A stretch of 64,000 bases of DNA, taken from Diphasiastrum complanatum (taxonomy: Eukaryota; Streptophyta; Lycopodiopsida; Lycopodiales; Lycopodiaceae). Below the pieces are notes generated by a model. That model had not been told where the DNA came from, ran no database searches, and saw only the letters and a list, made by a program, of their open reading frames with translations. The position numbers were made by a program, and so were the translations under genes. The DNA is taken from positions 66,489,940 to 66,553,939 of the forward strand of contig CM055095.1 in the NCBI GenBank assembly GCA_029204225.1, given 5' to 3'. How positions within the stretch are numbered: the first letter of the stretch is position 1; each line of letters starts with the position of its first letter. Shown in pieces: positions 11,440-23,506 of this stretch.

Positions 11440-14436
11440 TTATACAGTGATATACATAGGTTTAAAGTCAACAAACTTTAAGTATAGAAAGCTTTGATCT
11501 AACTTATCAAACTTTTTTCCAACAAGTGGCTTAGTGAAAATATCAGCTAGTTGTTCTTTCGTACTACAATGAACAACATGAATTTCACGACTCAACAGCC
11601 TCTCATGTATAAAGTGATACTGGATCTCAACGTGTTTGGTTCTTGCATGGAACACTGGATTCTTTGCTATGCTTCATGCCAACTTCTTCCAAGATTTGTC
11701 TCAACCATATAGCTTCCTGTGCTGCACTACACATTGCCTTATACTCTGCTTCTGTGTTGGATAGAGCAATTGTACTTTGCTTCTTACTAGACCAGGAAAA
11801 GCAACTACCACAAAATTGGAATACATACCCTGTGGTGGATCTACAATCATCATAGTCACCTCCCCAATCCGCATCCACATAACCACACAACTCAGGTTAA
11901 CCATCATGCTTCTTGTAAGTCAAGCCATAATCTAAAGTTCCTTTCACATAACGCAAAATGCGTTTAGCTATCTTCCAATGCGTTTCTGTAGGTGCTGCCA
12001 TAAACTGACTTACAATGCCAACAACATAGCATATATCTGGTCTAGTCGTGGTAAGGTAAATCAAGCTCCCTGCTAACTGCCTATACAACATAGCATCAAA
12101 TGACTGTGACTCATCAAGCTTAGAAAGCCTTTTACCTGGTTCAATAGGAGTATTCACTGGTTTGCAATCCTGCAACCTAAACCTGTGCAGCAACTCTTTG
12201 ACATACTTCACTTGTACTAAACCCACTTCATGTCCTTTTTGCCACACCTCTACTCCAAGGCAATAATGCATCAGGCTGAGATCTGTCATCTCGAATTGTT
12301 CCATGAGGTCTTTCTTGATCATGTCTATCATTTCTTGATTATTTCCTGTAATAATCAAGTCATCAACATAAAGAGCAATCAAAGCAACCATACCATCAAA
12401 GCATAAGACATATAGATTTGGATCATAATGTGTTCTCACCATCCTCTTTGAATGAAAGTAGGCATCAATCCTGCTATACCATGCTCGTGGTGCCTGTTTA
12501 AGACCATAAAGCGCTTTCTTCAAGCGACATACTTTATTTTCCTGTCCCTTCGCTACAAAGCCTTCAGGTTGATCCATGAACACCTCTTCTTCTAACTCAC
12601 CATTTAGAAAAGCAGATTTCACATCCATCTGATGCAAAGGCCAACCAAAATGTGAAGCTAAAGCAACAAGTAAGCGTAGAGTATTCCACTTACATACTGG
12701 CGCAAAGGTCTCCTCATAGTCGATGCCTTTACTTTGTGCATACCCTTTGATCACCAATCTTGCCTTGTGCTTTGCTATACTTCCATCTGCATGATAGTTA
12801 GTCCTGTATACCCATTTGCAACCAATGGGTTTTTTGCCAACTGGTGGTTCTACTAAGTCCCATGTGCTATGCTTAGCAATTGACTCCATCTCCTCTCCCA
12901 TGGCCTTGACCCAAATGTCATCATCCTTCGCTTCACCATAAGTTGAAGGTTCTTTGCTTTGAATAATGCTAGATAAGAGAGCATAATTTGCTTCATACCT
13001 TTCAAGTTGTGTCTTCTCTCTTGTTGATCTTCGTAGCTCTTTCTGGCTAAATGATCTTGGAAAGTCATTCATGTCACGGCTCTCCAACAATCTCTCAAAC
13101 CACTTAGGGAACGGCTTCCTATTGAAAATGAATCCCATGGTACATCCTTCTCCTTGCATTTGTCACCTGCAACTTCAATCCTTCTTGCACCAAAATGTTT
13201 ATCTCTACCTCTCCAACCTGTTTCTTGGGGTTGAGTAGTAGTATCTTGAGATGTATTCTCATGTTCATCACTTGGAAGGTCAATGAATGGATCATCATCA
13301 GGAGGTATCCTCACTATACCATCTTTCCCACTAGATGTATCTATCTTCTCAACATCCTCGTCTTCATACATCTTGGATTCATCAAAGATAACATCATGGC
13401 TTATATGGATTTTGTTTTCCACTAGATTAAAACATCTATAGCCCTTCACACGTTCATCATATCCTAGGAATATACACTTGATAGCTTTCACATCAAGTTT
13501 ACGTCTCTCTTTCTTAGGAATGTGTACAAAGGCCTTACATCCAAAGATTCGCAAGTGGTTCACCTTTGGCTTCTTTTTCGTGAATGCTTCCTCATGTGTT
13601 ATCTTTGGTATGGCCATGGTAGGACTTCTATTTTGAAGATAGACTGCCGTACCGAATGCTTCTGACCAAAAATCTTTTGGTAGTTTCATCTCAGCTAGCA
13701 TAGATCTGGCACTTTCCACAATCGTACGATTCTTGTGCTCAGCTACACCATTGAGAGCAAGAGTATGAGCTTGCGTAAATTGTCTTTTAATCCCACATTG
13801 ATCACAAAGATCATTGAAGTCATTAGACTTATACTCGCCTTCACTATCTGATCTTAGGAATTTGATCTTCCTACCTATCTGATTTTCGACCAATGCTTTG
13901 AAGTTCTTGAAATTGTCAAATGCATCTGATTTCTTCTTCAAGAAGTAGATCCACGTCTTGCATGACATATCATCAATAAAGGTCATGAAATAGAAGGCTT
14001 TACCTAAGGACATGGTCCTCATAGGCCTGCATAAATATGTGTGGATTAAATGCAGGATGTTCTTTGCTCTTGCAACAACACCTCTATTGAACTTCTCACG
14101 ATGCTGCTTCTCATATACACATGATTTGCACATCGATTTCAAGTGGTCTTCTATGGTAGGCAATCTTGTTACCATCTCCAATTTTCTCATCAAAATGAGG
14201 ATTCCCAAGTTCAAGCGACCAAGCCACTTATGCCACAACTCAATTTGCGATGGAATGGACGATACAAGTCCATGTTGCCCCTTGATTGTGGCATTCAACC
14301 TATACAATTTTGTATTGGGCTCCCTTACTCCATCCGTAATAACTTTGAACTTTTGGTTCACATCCTTCACAAAGCAACGATCATGGGCGAATTCTACTTT
14401 CAACAAAAATGGACTCTCCCATGTTTGCCATCGCAA
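11440..14436 (-). pseudogene. Copia element C pol, nearly complete but inactive
   Basis: The best-preserved copia pol here. Integrase lies in 13069-14436: the zinc-binding part has lost a histidine (LGRLN where LGHLN is usual) but keeps CKSCVYEK. The catalytic core reads LIHTYLCRPM, so the first acidic residue is Tyr, then FLRSDSEGEY and GVAEHKNRT with the other two acids retained. After a frameshift near 13130, reverse transcriptase occupies 11897-13159 ([59 protein letters not shown]). One in-frame TAA at 11897 separates it from RNase H (CGYVDADWGGDYDDCRS, then ALSNTEAEYKA), and another frameshift near 11650 precedes the C-terminal ADIFTKPLVGKKF. Gag and protease are absent upstream of 14436. 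A second copy of part of this pol lies at 43155-44976. Confidence 0.92.
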
Positions 14437-14449
14437 AACTACTTGAAAC

Positions 14450-15560
14450 CTTTGTCGTAGGCTAAAAACAGTATGCCCAGGCCAACTGTGATGTCAGAAG
14501 TTGAAAATAATGACCTTCACTTTTTCCCTTACCAGGCCACTCGCCGCTTTTCCACCAATTTGAAAGCCAAAAGTCGCCTTCCGAAATGCACTCAGTCGTC
14601 AATTTCCAACTACGTGCCCAATGGAATGGTGAAATCACTTTTGGTGCACTCTGAATACTTTCTCTACTACATTCACTCTGTTTTGTTGTACCTACTTGTA
14701 GGTACAGTCTGGGTGCCCTTCGTTTGGAGGTTATAGCCTTTCGTTTGGGTCAAAACGGGCAAAGGACCCAAAATAGGGGATTTTCCTTGTTTTTGAACTG
14801 TTTCTTCACCTTGAAGAAACTTCACACTTCATTTGTGAAGGGACCCAACTCGATTTTCACTTTGAAAATTTTTAATGAAGTTGAAGGCCAAAATGCAATT
14901 CACTTCTCCAGGGCCCTCTTCAACAACCCGTTAGACGCCATCCAATGGTCAATTCTGATCCAACTGTGGATATCCCTCATGGGTAGCGCGATCTCAGCCG
15001 TCAATCTTGAAAGTTATTTATCCAATGGTTCTGAGTACTTCTGTGCACTAATGGAAACTCTTGCAAACGCTGTCCACTCCAAAGCACTACGCGTTTGTCT
15101 TGGTTCCTCGCGTGAACAGACCCACGACCTCCTCGGACTCTCTCTCTTACACGAACTGTAGCTATGGCTGCCACCAAAGTATTCTGATTGCTTCACGACT
15201 GAAGCGCGGCTATCTACGGCCACTTCAGACCTGATTCGCACTGCTAAGACGCCCTCCTCTTGGTTTTTACAGCTTGCAAAATGGTTCATAATAGAGAGAA
15301 ATCTCTGATTTTGTGCTCCCAAATCCCAAACCAAGGTTTTTCGCACAAATCTCTTCTTAGCTTCCAATTCACAATGTTCTGACAGGCCTATCCTCTTGCT
15401 CTAAGGTCGTCCTACTGCTAGAACTTTGATGCTTCAATCCGTTTGTCAAACGGTGTCCGATTGAATGCACACTGACTACAAACACCAAATAGCCTACTTC
15501 GGAATTTCAAAATTCCGTTTGCTAAGGTTCTGATTCAGCCGACAACCCTTGTCTCTGAAT
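14450..15560. other. Unassigned spacer between copia fragments
   Basis: Several short frames are open on both strands (for example 14724-15161 + and 15014-15367 -), but none has a recognisable domain. A non-coding retroelement leader or LTR is possible; I see no primer-binding site or clear boundary. Confidence 0.3.
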
Positions 15561-15562
15561 CC

Positions 15563-16860
15563 TCACACAGCCTCAAGCTTTGATTGACAGATGAAATTAA
15601 AATCATTGCTTCTAGAGACTTCTATACCAAGTATGAACTTAAGAAGCCCTAGATCTACCATCTTGAATTCACTAGACAATGCTATCTTGACATTTCTTAT
15701 GCCACTAAGATCATTTCCTATAAGAATAATATCATCAACATATAAAACCAAAATAATGATCTTGCCATCATTACATTTGACATACAATGAAGGCTCATAA
15801 GAGCTTATCACAAAACCAATAGAGTAGAGATAGTTATGCAACCTAGAGTACCAAGTTCTAGGTGCTTGCTTGAGTCCATAAAGACTCTTCTTCAAGAGGC
15901 AAACTTTTTCTTCATCTCCTTCCTTGATGAAGCCATCGGGTTGCCACATGTAGATTTCTTCCTCCAAGAATCAATTTAGAAAAGCATTAGTCAAATCAAG
16001 TTGGAAAAGATCCCATTTGAACGAAGTAGCAAGACCAATGATCAATTTATGGTGACAAGCTTAGCAAGAGGAGCAAAAGTTTCATCATAATCTATGTCTT
16101 TAGTTTGCAAGAAATATTTTTCTACAAGTCTTACTTTGTACTTATTAAAGGATCCATCTTTATTGTACTTCAATCTAAAATTCCACTTACAAGAAAGTGG
16201 TTTCTTCCCATGTGAAAGATTTACAAGCTCCCAAGTTTGATTTTCCATTAGTGCATCAAACTCAACTTGCATAGCATCTTTCCAAGATTGTGACTTTATA
16301 GCATCTTCAAGAAAAGATGGTTCTTCAAGCATAGTAGTCAAGAAAGTGTAGGAAGTAATAGGATGGGAATCTTCCCTTTGCTTGCCCTTCTCAATGTAGG
16401 TGAGCCTTGATGGCTCGACCTTGTGCCTTGTAGATCTGCTTGGCCCTCTTGGATCTTGAGATACATCCTCAAGGTCTTCATCTTCTTGAAGCTCCTCCTC
16501 GGCCTTTGCAAAATCTTTGACAACATGAGTGTTAGATGGGATCTCATTCACTTTGGCATTGTGAGATTCATCAAAGAAAACATCTCTACTTACTTTAACT
16601 TTCTTATGTATAGGATCATAAATCCTATATCCCTTGCTACATTCACTATAGCCAACAAAAATGCCTTTAAATGAAGTGGCATCTTCCTTCTTCCTTAATT
16701 CTAAAGGAATGTGAACATAACAAATACATCCAAAAACTTTCAAGTCTTTTAGATTTGGCTTTTTGCCATACAAAGCTTCAAATGGTGTGATTCCGCCAAC
16801 GGCACTATTAGGATAAACATCAAACAACTTCCTTTCTTTGCATGCACGTGAAGACAGTCC
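15563..16860 (-). pseudogene. Copia element D integrase C-terminus and RT fragment
   Basis: The sense strand starts in the integrase C-terminal region (NSAVGGITPFEALYGKKP, then LKVFGCICYVHIP and FKGIFVGYSECSKGYRIY). An acidic linker (EEELQEDEDLEDVSQD) and KVEPSRLTYIEKGKQ lead to the RT N-terminus (ENQTWELVNL, CKWNFRLKYNKDGS, DYDETFAPLAK). After a break at about 15970-16040 it continues with [27 protein letters not shown] and the intact active-site motif LYVDDIILIGND. It ends inside RT at 15563. No RNase H or LTR is attached. It is a different subfamily from element C. Confidence 0.88.
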
Positions 16861-17107
16861 ACACCTCTTCACAGAACGTATACAAAAAACTCAAGTACCA
16901 TCTCTTCACAACGGATTTACAAATAGAGCCTTTTCCAGTAGAAGAATTGTAGTTGCGCAGGTGGCTGGTATTAAAACTATTGTTGCGCAAGATCAAACTT
17001 TGTAGCAACGGAAATGTAAAATAGGATATCGGGGAATGCAAAATCTGGAATATGGGGAACACAAAATCTGGAAACGTGACTCTGTGAAATCAAAAAGTAT
17101 GATGGTG

Positions 17108-17913
17108 GGAGATATAATCTGATGAATTGCAAATTAACTCACTCACTGATGGACCCAAGACTCAAATTGTTGAAGGACCAATGTCCTCATATGATCGAAG
17201 AGAATGAGCAGATGCGTGAGTATCCTTATCATTCGACAATAGGATCTCTTAAATACGCGATGATTTGTACCAAACCATACATAGCTTTTGCAGTCAGTTC
17301 CTTAAGTCAGTATATGACTAATCCTAGTATTACACATTGGAAGGCTCTTATCAGAGTTTTGAGATATAATCGAACTACTATGGACTTTTGCATTTGTTAT
17401 GGAGCAGTCGACAACGTCAAACTCAATATTCTCAGTGGTTAATCAGATGCAAGTTGGGCAGGAGATGTAGACACTCGTAAATCCACTTTTGGATTTACAT
17501 TCTTCCTCAACAATGGTTCTATTTCATGGAACTGCTGCAAACAAACTTCGATAGCTCTATCTTCTACTGAATCAGAGTATATCGCAACCTCTCAAGCTAC
17601 AAAGGAAGCAGTATGGTTGAGAAACTTACTTTCAGATGTTTGTCTGAAACAATAAGCTCCGACAATTTTATTTTGTGACCCTATTGCTTTATCATCCAAC
17701 CCTATATTTCATTATAGGAGTAAGCACATTGAAATTAAGTATCACTGTGTCAAAAGCAAAGTTCTCAACAAAGAGATAAACTTGAAGTATATTGTCAAAC
17801 GCAAGATATGACAAGTATATTTTTACTAATGCACTAAGCTTGGATGCACACAGAAAATTTTGAGCAGAACTAAGTTCGAAGGTCAAAGCATTCATGGATT
17901 TAGATTAGGAGAG
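17108..17913 (+). pseudogene. Copia element E RT tail and RNase H
   Basis: The fragment starts at the conserved RT-to-RNase H connection (LMDPRLKLLKDQCP, then YPYHSTIGSLKYAMICTKP). RNase H follows with SDASWAGDVDTRKSTFGF and SIALSSTESEYIATSQATKE, and the C-terminal SKHIEIKYHCVKSKVL. In-frame stops lie near 17440 and 17653, and a shift near 17790 ends the readable part. The 3' LTR begins directly after it at 17914, so this is the 3' end of an element whose gag and integrase are gone or displaced. It may be the rest of element A. Confidence 0.88.
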
Positions 17914-18833
17914 TGTTGGATTATTCCACTATCGAAGTGATTCATCCAAATAATCGATCTTTAATCTACATCCATTTCTGTAGTTTTATTCGTGTTTTTA
18001 CACAGTCTGCAAAAATAATCGAGAATCGCTCAACAGGTGGCTCCGATATATCAGATAGCATCCGACTTATTGACGACGCCAATGAAAGTCAAAGGAGTTG
18101 ACCATATCGAAGAACGACAATTATTGTTCCACCTAATACGAAGCTAAAGACTTGTCCTAGCTGCTTCGCAAGTAAATTTTGAGATGTCCTAACTGGATGG
18201 ATGACAGCGCATTACGGCCAACTGGCGATTGCGATCTATGACCTCTGTCCTACTGAATACGCGTTAACTGCTTTGGTATAAATAGTTGATCATCAAAGAC
18301 TTAAAGAGTGTAGTGCATTGAAGTCTCTATAAAGATTTTTTTCAGAGCTCTATTAGATTATTGCTATTCGCGCTTGCTACTTATCAGTGGAAGTGTATCA
18401 GACAGAGTTTTTCAATTACTCTGAGATAACTTAGAGTACGCGGTTTTCATCCGCTATTGTTTCGTGCTCTCATCATCTGATTTGTACATGCTACTTACTG
18501 AATCGATCTATCCTTCTTATTGCGTTGAATATCATGTCAGAATGCATGAATTTCTGTAGTCATTTGTAACTGATAAATCTCTTATTGTTTCGTCTGATAT
18601 GTTGAATACACCAACGTTGCAATATTCAATACATCATTGTTTGGCTACAAAGTCACTTTGGTACTAATGATTTCAAAGTTTAGTTGTTAAAAGATTGAAT
18701 GTGACTTCTGTCAGTATAGCTTTCTTCAATTATTGATAGGCGTAGTCATGCATTAGGAAATAAGGCTTATTCCGCTGCGCTCGATAGTTCATTTGCAGTC
18801 TTCGAATTATCGACATTTCACCTTCTTCCAACA
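17914..18833 (+). repeat. 3' LTR of copia element E
   Basis: Starts TGTTGGATTATTCC right after the RNase H region and ends CTTCTTCCAACA. A TATAAATAG box is near 18277. It is a diverged homologue of the LTR at 779-1541 (shared blocks include ACACAGTCTGCAAAAATA and CTAACTGGATGGATG). The bases flanking the two LTRs do not match as a target-site duplication. Confidence 0.85.
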
Positions 18834-18841
18834 AAAGACAC

Positions 18842-19187
18842 ATGGATCTATCTTTTGTCTAAGAAAATCTTAGTGTATGATTCCTTTGTATAGTTCAAAT
18901 CTCTTGTGGAAAAGCAACTTAATGCTAGCATCAAAGCGTTGAGGTATGATAATGGAGGACAAGTACATCTCCAATAGCATGAGAGATCTTTGTGAGGCTA
19001 ATGGCATTAAGAGAAAATTCACATGTACTTACAGCCCCCAACAAAATGGGGTGGCCGAGAGAAAGAACAGATCTTTATGTGAATGTGCTAAAGCATTAAG
19101 ATTAGATGCCTCTCTTTCTATTTCATTTTGGGAAGAAGCCATTACTTGTGCTTCCTTTATCATCCTACTACTAACAAATCTGCTTTA
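18842..19187 (+). pseudogene. Copia integrase core fragment F
   Basis: Directly after the LTR end the + strand reads as copia integrase: WIYLLSKK, KSLVEKQLNASIKALRYDN, then NSMRDLCEANGIKRKF, SPQQNGVAERKNRSLCE and FWEEAITCASFI. It keeps the second and third catalytic acids but lacks the first Asp region and the C-terminus. A base-level shift at about 18946 breaks the frame. The LTR of element E may have inserted into this older copy. Confidence 0.82.
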
Positions 19188-19189
19188 AC

Positions 19190-20060
19190 CAATTGTTTCC
19201 TACAATTTCTTGCTATTTTATGGATTCTTTGATTACATCTACAAAACCGAATATGAAAACTTGCAACAAGGACTAAAAGTCTTCACATACACTGCTGGTT
19301 TTTTCCAGTTTTACCCCTATATACACTTTCACAGCTTGGCAAAGCAAGTGAAAATGCATGTTATAAAACTCTTCACAATTTCATAAAAGTAAAACCCAAG
19401 TAGATGTCATAAACTTCATTTTTAGCATTTAGCCAAAAGAATGTAGGTTTTAAAGGGAGTGGACTAGCTTACTTAATTCAGAAGCTTAAAGTTCCCATAC
19501 AATAGTTTACATTCTTTGCTTCTGAATCATTTTTCAGCTTTTTTTTTAAAGAGTTTTACAGCAACTTTCCTAAAAAAAAAAGTTTCACAACACATCTTTA
19601 ATACTTCCATTAAAGATGTTTTTGGCTGTGAAAACGAAAAGTCCTTTCTACTAAATCTCTCAAAACTGAAGCTTGCAAAAACCAACAAAATGTTATACGA
19701 CAAATCCCCTATCGTAAAACCACTTTTAGCATTTTAATAAAGGAAATGGAGCAGCCTCACAAAAAGTAATTTGTGAGGCAAATTTTTTATGTTAATTTTT
19801 TTTTACAGGCACCTTTCGACATCCGGAGGCTTTTTTTTACATGCACCTTCCGTCCAAAAGGTGCATGTTGTGCGCCCGAGCGTGGGCGGAAGGGCCGAGG
19901 AGCCAGCCCTTACCCCCCCCCCCCCCCAAGCATTGCAAAATTAAAGAAATGGTTATGAAATGCACAAAGGCAACTGATATATCCCCCTATGAAACGGGCT
20001 CCTTCTCTTTTTTTGATTTTTTTGGATTGAATAGCCTTCATTTAGGTTCTGCCCCGTTAA
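19190..20060. other. Intergenic spacer upstream of importin beta
   Basis: AT-rich, with a run of 15 C at 19913-19927 and two copies of a short GCACCTT(T/C)CG motif at about 19810-19855. The plus-strand frame at 19841-20245 runs through the C tract and I do not regard it as coding. Confidence 0.4.
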
Positions 20061-20557
20061 CAACGGCCACGTGTCATAAGGAAATTCTATTGTCCCCTTG
20101 TTGGATCGTACGTAGGACCCAGGCAAGGGCCATTCGCAAAGTCACACGTGGCAGCAGAAGGAGTCCCACGACGGGTGGGATGAAGGGCTGTGAAAACACA
20201 AAGACAGCAAATAAACGTCAATACATTTCATTACATATTTCATGACAACACTGAATTAAAGAGTAGGGAAATATTGGAGATGGAGATCGACGAGGAGATG
20301 GCGATGGCGATGGCGATGGCGATGGCGATGAGGCAGAGGCTGGATCGCGAGCAGAGATTATTATAGAGGTGTGTGGCATTGGCCCCTCGGAAGGGGCGCC
20401 TTGCTTGAGCGGATCTGTGCTACTCTGGGGATTGAATCCGTGGTGATTTGTGGCAAAAGTAGGGTTTCTGGAGGATCGGAAGGGATGTGAGGAGGATCTT
20501 GCGTGTTGGGATTTTGGATCTGGATTCGTGTGAATTGAGAAGCGTGGTGATCGAGCG
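20061..20557 (+). promoter_or_regulatory. Probable promoter and 5' leader of importin beta
   Basis: Two ACGTG-core elements lie upstream of the start: CCACGTGTCA at 20067-20076 (a G-box) and CACACGTGGCAG at 20143-20154, both of the type bound by plant bZIP and bHLH factors and found in ABA-response elements. A CGTACG palindrome is near 20107. A GATGGC hexanucleotide repeats about five times at 20296-20330, probably within the leader. I cannot place the transcription start. That the boxes act on this gene is an inference from distance. Confidence 0.45.
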
Positions 20558-23506
20558 ATGGCATTAGAGGTCACACAGGTGCTGCTGAATGCGCAGTCTG
20601 CAGATGGGGCTGTGCGGAAGCTTGCAGAGGAGAATCTGAGGCAGTTTCAGGAACAGAATGTGGCTGCTTTTTTGCTCTCTCTTTCGCATGAGCTTGCGAA
20701 CAATGACAAGCCCGTGGAGAGCCGCAAGCTTGCTGGGTTGATACTTAAGAACTCGCTGGATGCAAAGGAAGCGCAGCGGAAGGGGGAGTTAGTGCAGCAA
20801 TGGCTGGACCTCGATCCTGTCGTGAAGGGTCAGATCAAGGCTTCCCTTCTCCAGACCCTATCCGCCCGTGCTCCCGAAGCGCATCAGACGTCTGCACAGG
20901 TGATAGCAAAGATAGCTGCCATAGAGCTTCCACAGGGTGAATGGCCGGATCTCATTGTATCGCTCCTCAACAATATGGGAGGATCGCAGGCTGAGCAGGC
21001 CGCCTCCCATGTGAAGCAGGCAACGCTGGAAACCCTTGGCTATGTGTGCGAGGAGGTTTCAGCAGAGGTGCTGGCTCAAGAGCAGGTAAACTCCATCCTC
21101 ACAGCTGTTGTGCAAGGGATGAATGCAGCAGAGCCGAGCAACGATGTGCGGCTGGCGGCAACGAGGGCGCTTTGCAATGCCCTAGATTTTGCGCATACAA
21201 ATTTCGAGAATGACATGGAAAGGGATTATATCATGAGAGTGGTGTGCGAGGCGACACTTTCGCCCGATGTTCGTGTCAGGCAATCGGCTTTCGAATGTCT
21301 GGTTTCCATCTCCTCCACCTACTACGACAAGCTGGCTCCTTACATGCAGGATATTTTCGCCATCACTTCCAAGGCAGTGAAGGAGGATGAAGAGCCTGTT
21401 GCACTGCAAGCAATTGAGTTTTGGAGTTCAATCTGTGATGAGGAGATAGAGATCCAAGAGGAGTATGGAGGGGAGTTCTCTGGCGATTCCGAGGTGCCCT
21501 ACTTCAAATTCATCAAGCAAGCTCTTCCAGCTCTAGTGCCCATGTTGCTGGAGACTCTGACCAAGCAGGAGGAGGATCAGGATCAAGATGAGGAGGTATG
21601 GAATCTGGCTATGGCTGGAGGGACATGCCTTGGTCTTGTGGCAAGAAACGTGGGGGATGATATTGTCCCTCTTGTTATGCCCTTTGTTGAGGAGAATATT
21701 TCGAAGCCGGACTGGAGATGCCGCGAGGCTGCGACCTATGCATTTGGATCAATCCTCGAGGGGCCTTCATTGGAGAAACTCACCCCTCTTGTGAATGTAG
21801 CTCTCAATTTTATGCTGAATGCGATGAAAGACGAGAACAATCACGTAAAGGATACGACAGCCTGGACGCTTGGGAGGATCTTCGAATTCTTGCATGGATC
21901 TTCTGTGGATGCGCCGGTCATCACCCAAGCCAACCTGCCCCTCATTCTGACAGTTCTTTTGGGCAGCATCAAGGACGAACCTAATGTTGCAGAGAAGGTT
22001 TGTGGTGCACTTTATTTCTTGGCTCAGGGCTACGAAGGAACAGGAGGAATTTCCTCTCCTCTTTCCCCATTCTTCCAGAACATTGTTCAAGCTCTTCTAG
22101 CCTCTGCGGATCGAGAGGATGCTGGAGATTCGAGGCTACGGACTTCAGCCTACGAAACACTAAATGAGGTTGTGAGGTGTTCCACGGAAGACACTGCTCC
22201 TGTTGTGATGCAGCTGGTGCCAGTGATTCTGCAAAAGCTTAACCTCACTCTCGAAATGCAGATCCTTTCAACAGATGATAAGGAAAAGCAGAGTGAATTG
22301 CAAGCTCTTCTTTGTGGAGTGCTACAGGTGATGATACAGAAATTGGGGGCAAATGAGGCAACAAAGTATGGTATCATTCAGTATGCTGATCAGATGATGG
22401 CCCTGTTTCTTCGGGTCTTTGCTTGTAGGAGTGCCACGGTGCATGAAGAGGCAATGCTTGCAATCGGTGCACTTGCGTATGCTACTGGTGTGGAGTTTGG
22501 GAAGTATATGCAGGAGTTCTATAGATATCTGGAGATGGGGCTTCAAAATTTTGAAGAGTATCAGGTATGTGCTGTGACAGTTGGAGTTGTGGGGGATATT
22601 TGTAGAGCATTGGACGATAAAGTGCTGCCCTTCTGTGATGGCATCATGACACAGCTCCTTAAGGATCTCTCAAGCAATCAGCTCCACCGTTCCGTCAAAC
22701 CACCCATCTTTTCATGTTTTGGAGATATTGCACTTGCAATAGGAGAACATTTTGAGAAGTATTTGATGTATGCCATGCCAATGCTTCAAGGAGCAGCAGA
22801 ACTTGCTGCGCAACAATCAAATCGAGATGATGAGATGATTGATTACAGCAATCAGTTGCGTAATGGAATTTTTGAAGCATACTCAGGCATTTTTCAGGGT
22901 TTTAAAAACTCCAAGGCGGAACTTATGATACCCTACGCACCTCATATCCTACAGTTTATTGAGAATGTTTATCAAGATAAAGACAGGTACTATTTGAAGC
23001 TTCTGGTGTTTCATCTGACTTGGAGCATTGAAAATTAGTGAAGAGTAGATATTTACAATAATTGGATCTCTCAAAGTATGTATGCTTAGAGCAATGTCGT
23101 CCTTTGTATGAGGCTGCGAGCATATGGTTGATGCAATGATAGAGATGAGTAGCCTTTGCATATGAGGATTCCCTTCCAACTGTGGAAGGATTCCAAGTTA
23201 TAATTTGCTGTACTTGGTGAGATGACAACCCTCCTGTTTCTTTCTTTGATTGTTTCCAGAAAAAAAGATTCTAGATTAGCAATTCTCAAAGCTCACCAGA
23301 TGTGTTTTTGTAGGGATGATTTGGTGACAAAGGCTGCTGTCGGGGTCCTAGGTGATCTGGCCGATACACTGGGCACTAATGCAGCTCCTTTGTTTGCGAG
23401 GTTTGTTTTTTACAAAGATTTCCTTGATGAGTGTTTGTCATCTGATGACCAACAGCTTAAGGAACCTGCAGAGTGGGCCCAAATTATGGTGAACAGAATC
23501 ACTTAA
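20558..23506 (+). CDS. KPNB1: Importin subunit beta-1 (karyopherin beta 1)
   Basis: Nuclear import receptor: it binds importin alpha/cargo or cargo directly, docks on nucleoporins and releases cargo on RanGTP. Exon 1 is 20558-22986 and exon 2 is 23314-23506. The 327-bp intron has GT at 22987 and TAG at 23311-23313 and splits an Arg codon. Without splicing the frame stops at 23038; with it the product is 873 aa, close to the roughly 870 aa of Arabidopsis KPNB1. The importin-beta N-terminal domain lies at about residues 20-105 and HEAT repeats fill the rest. The acidic loop KQEEDQDQDEEVW is at about residues 333-346. Plant-typical blocks include SYYDKLAPYMQDIF-like, NHVKDTTAWTLGRIFEF, LQNFEEYQVCAVTVGVVGD and SSNQLHRSVKPPIFSCF. 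The ATG gives the expected N-terminus (MALEVTQVLLNAQSADG). No frameshift or missing core block is seen, so the gene looks functional. Confidence 0.97.

Noticed and set aside
19841-20245. 134-codon frame upstream of importin beta
   Set aside because: It runs through a 15-C homopolymer (Pro run) and the promoter G-boxes, with no domain.
21182-22880. Antisense and shifted frames within the importin beta exon
   Set aside because: They overlap a well-conserved coding exon and have no domain of their own.
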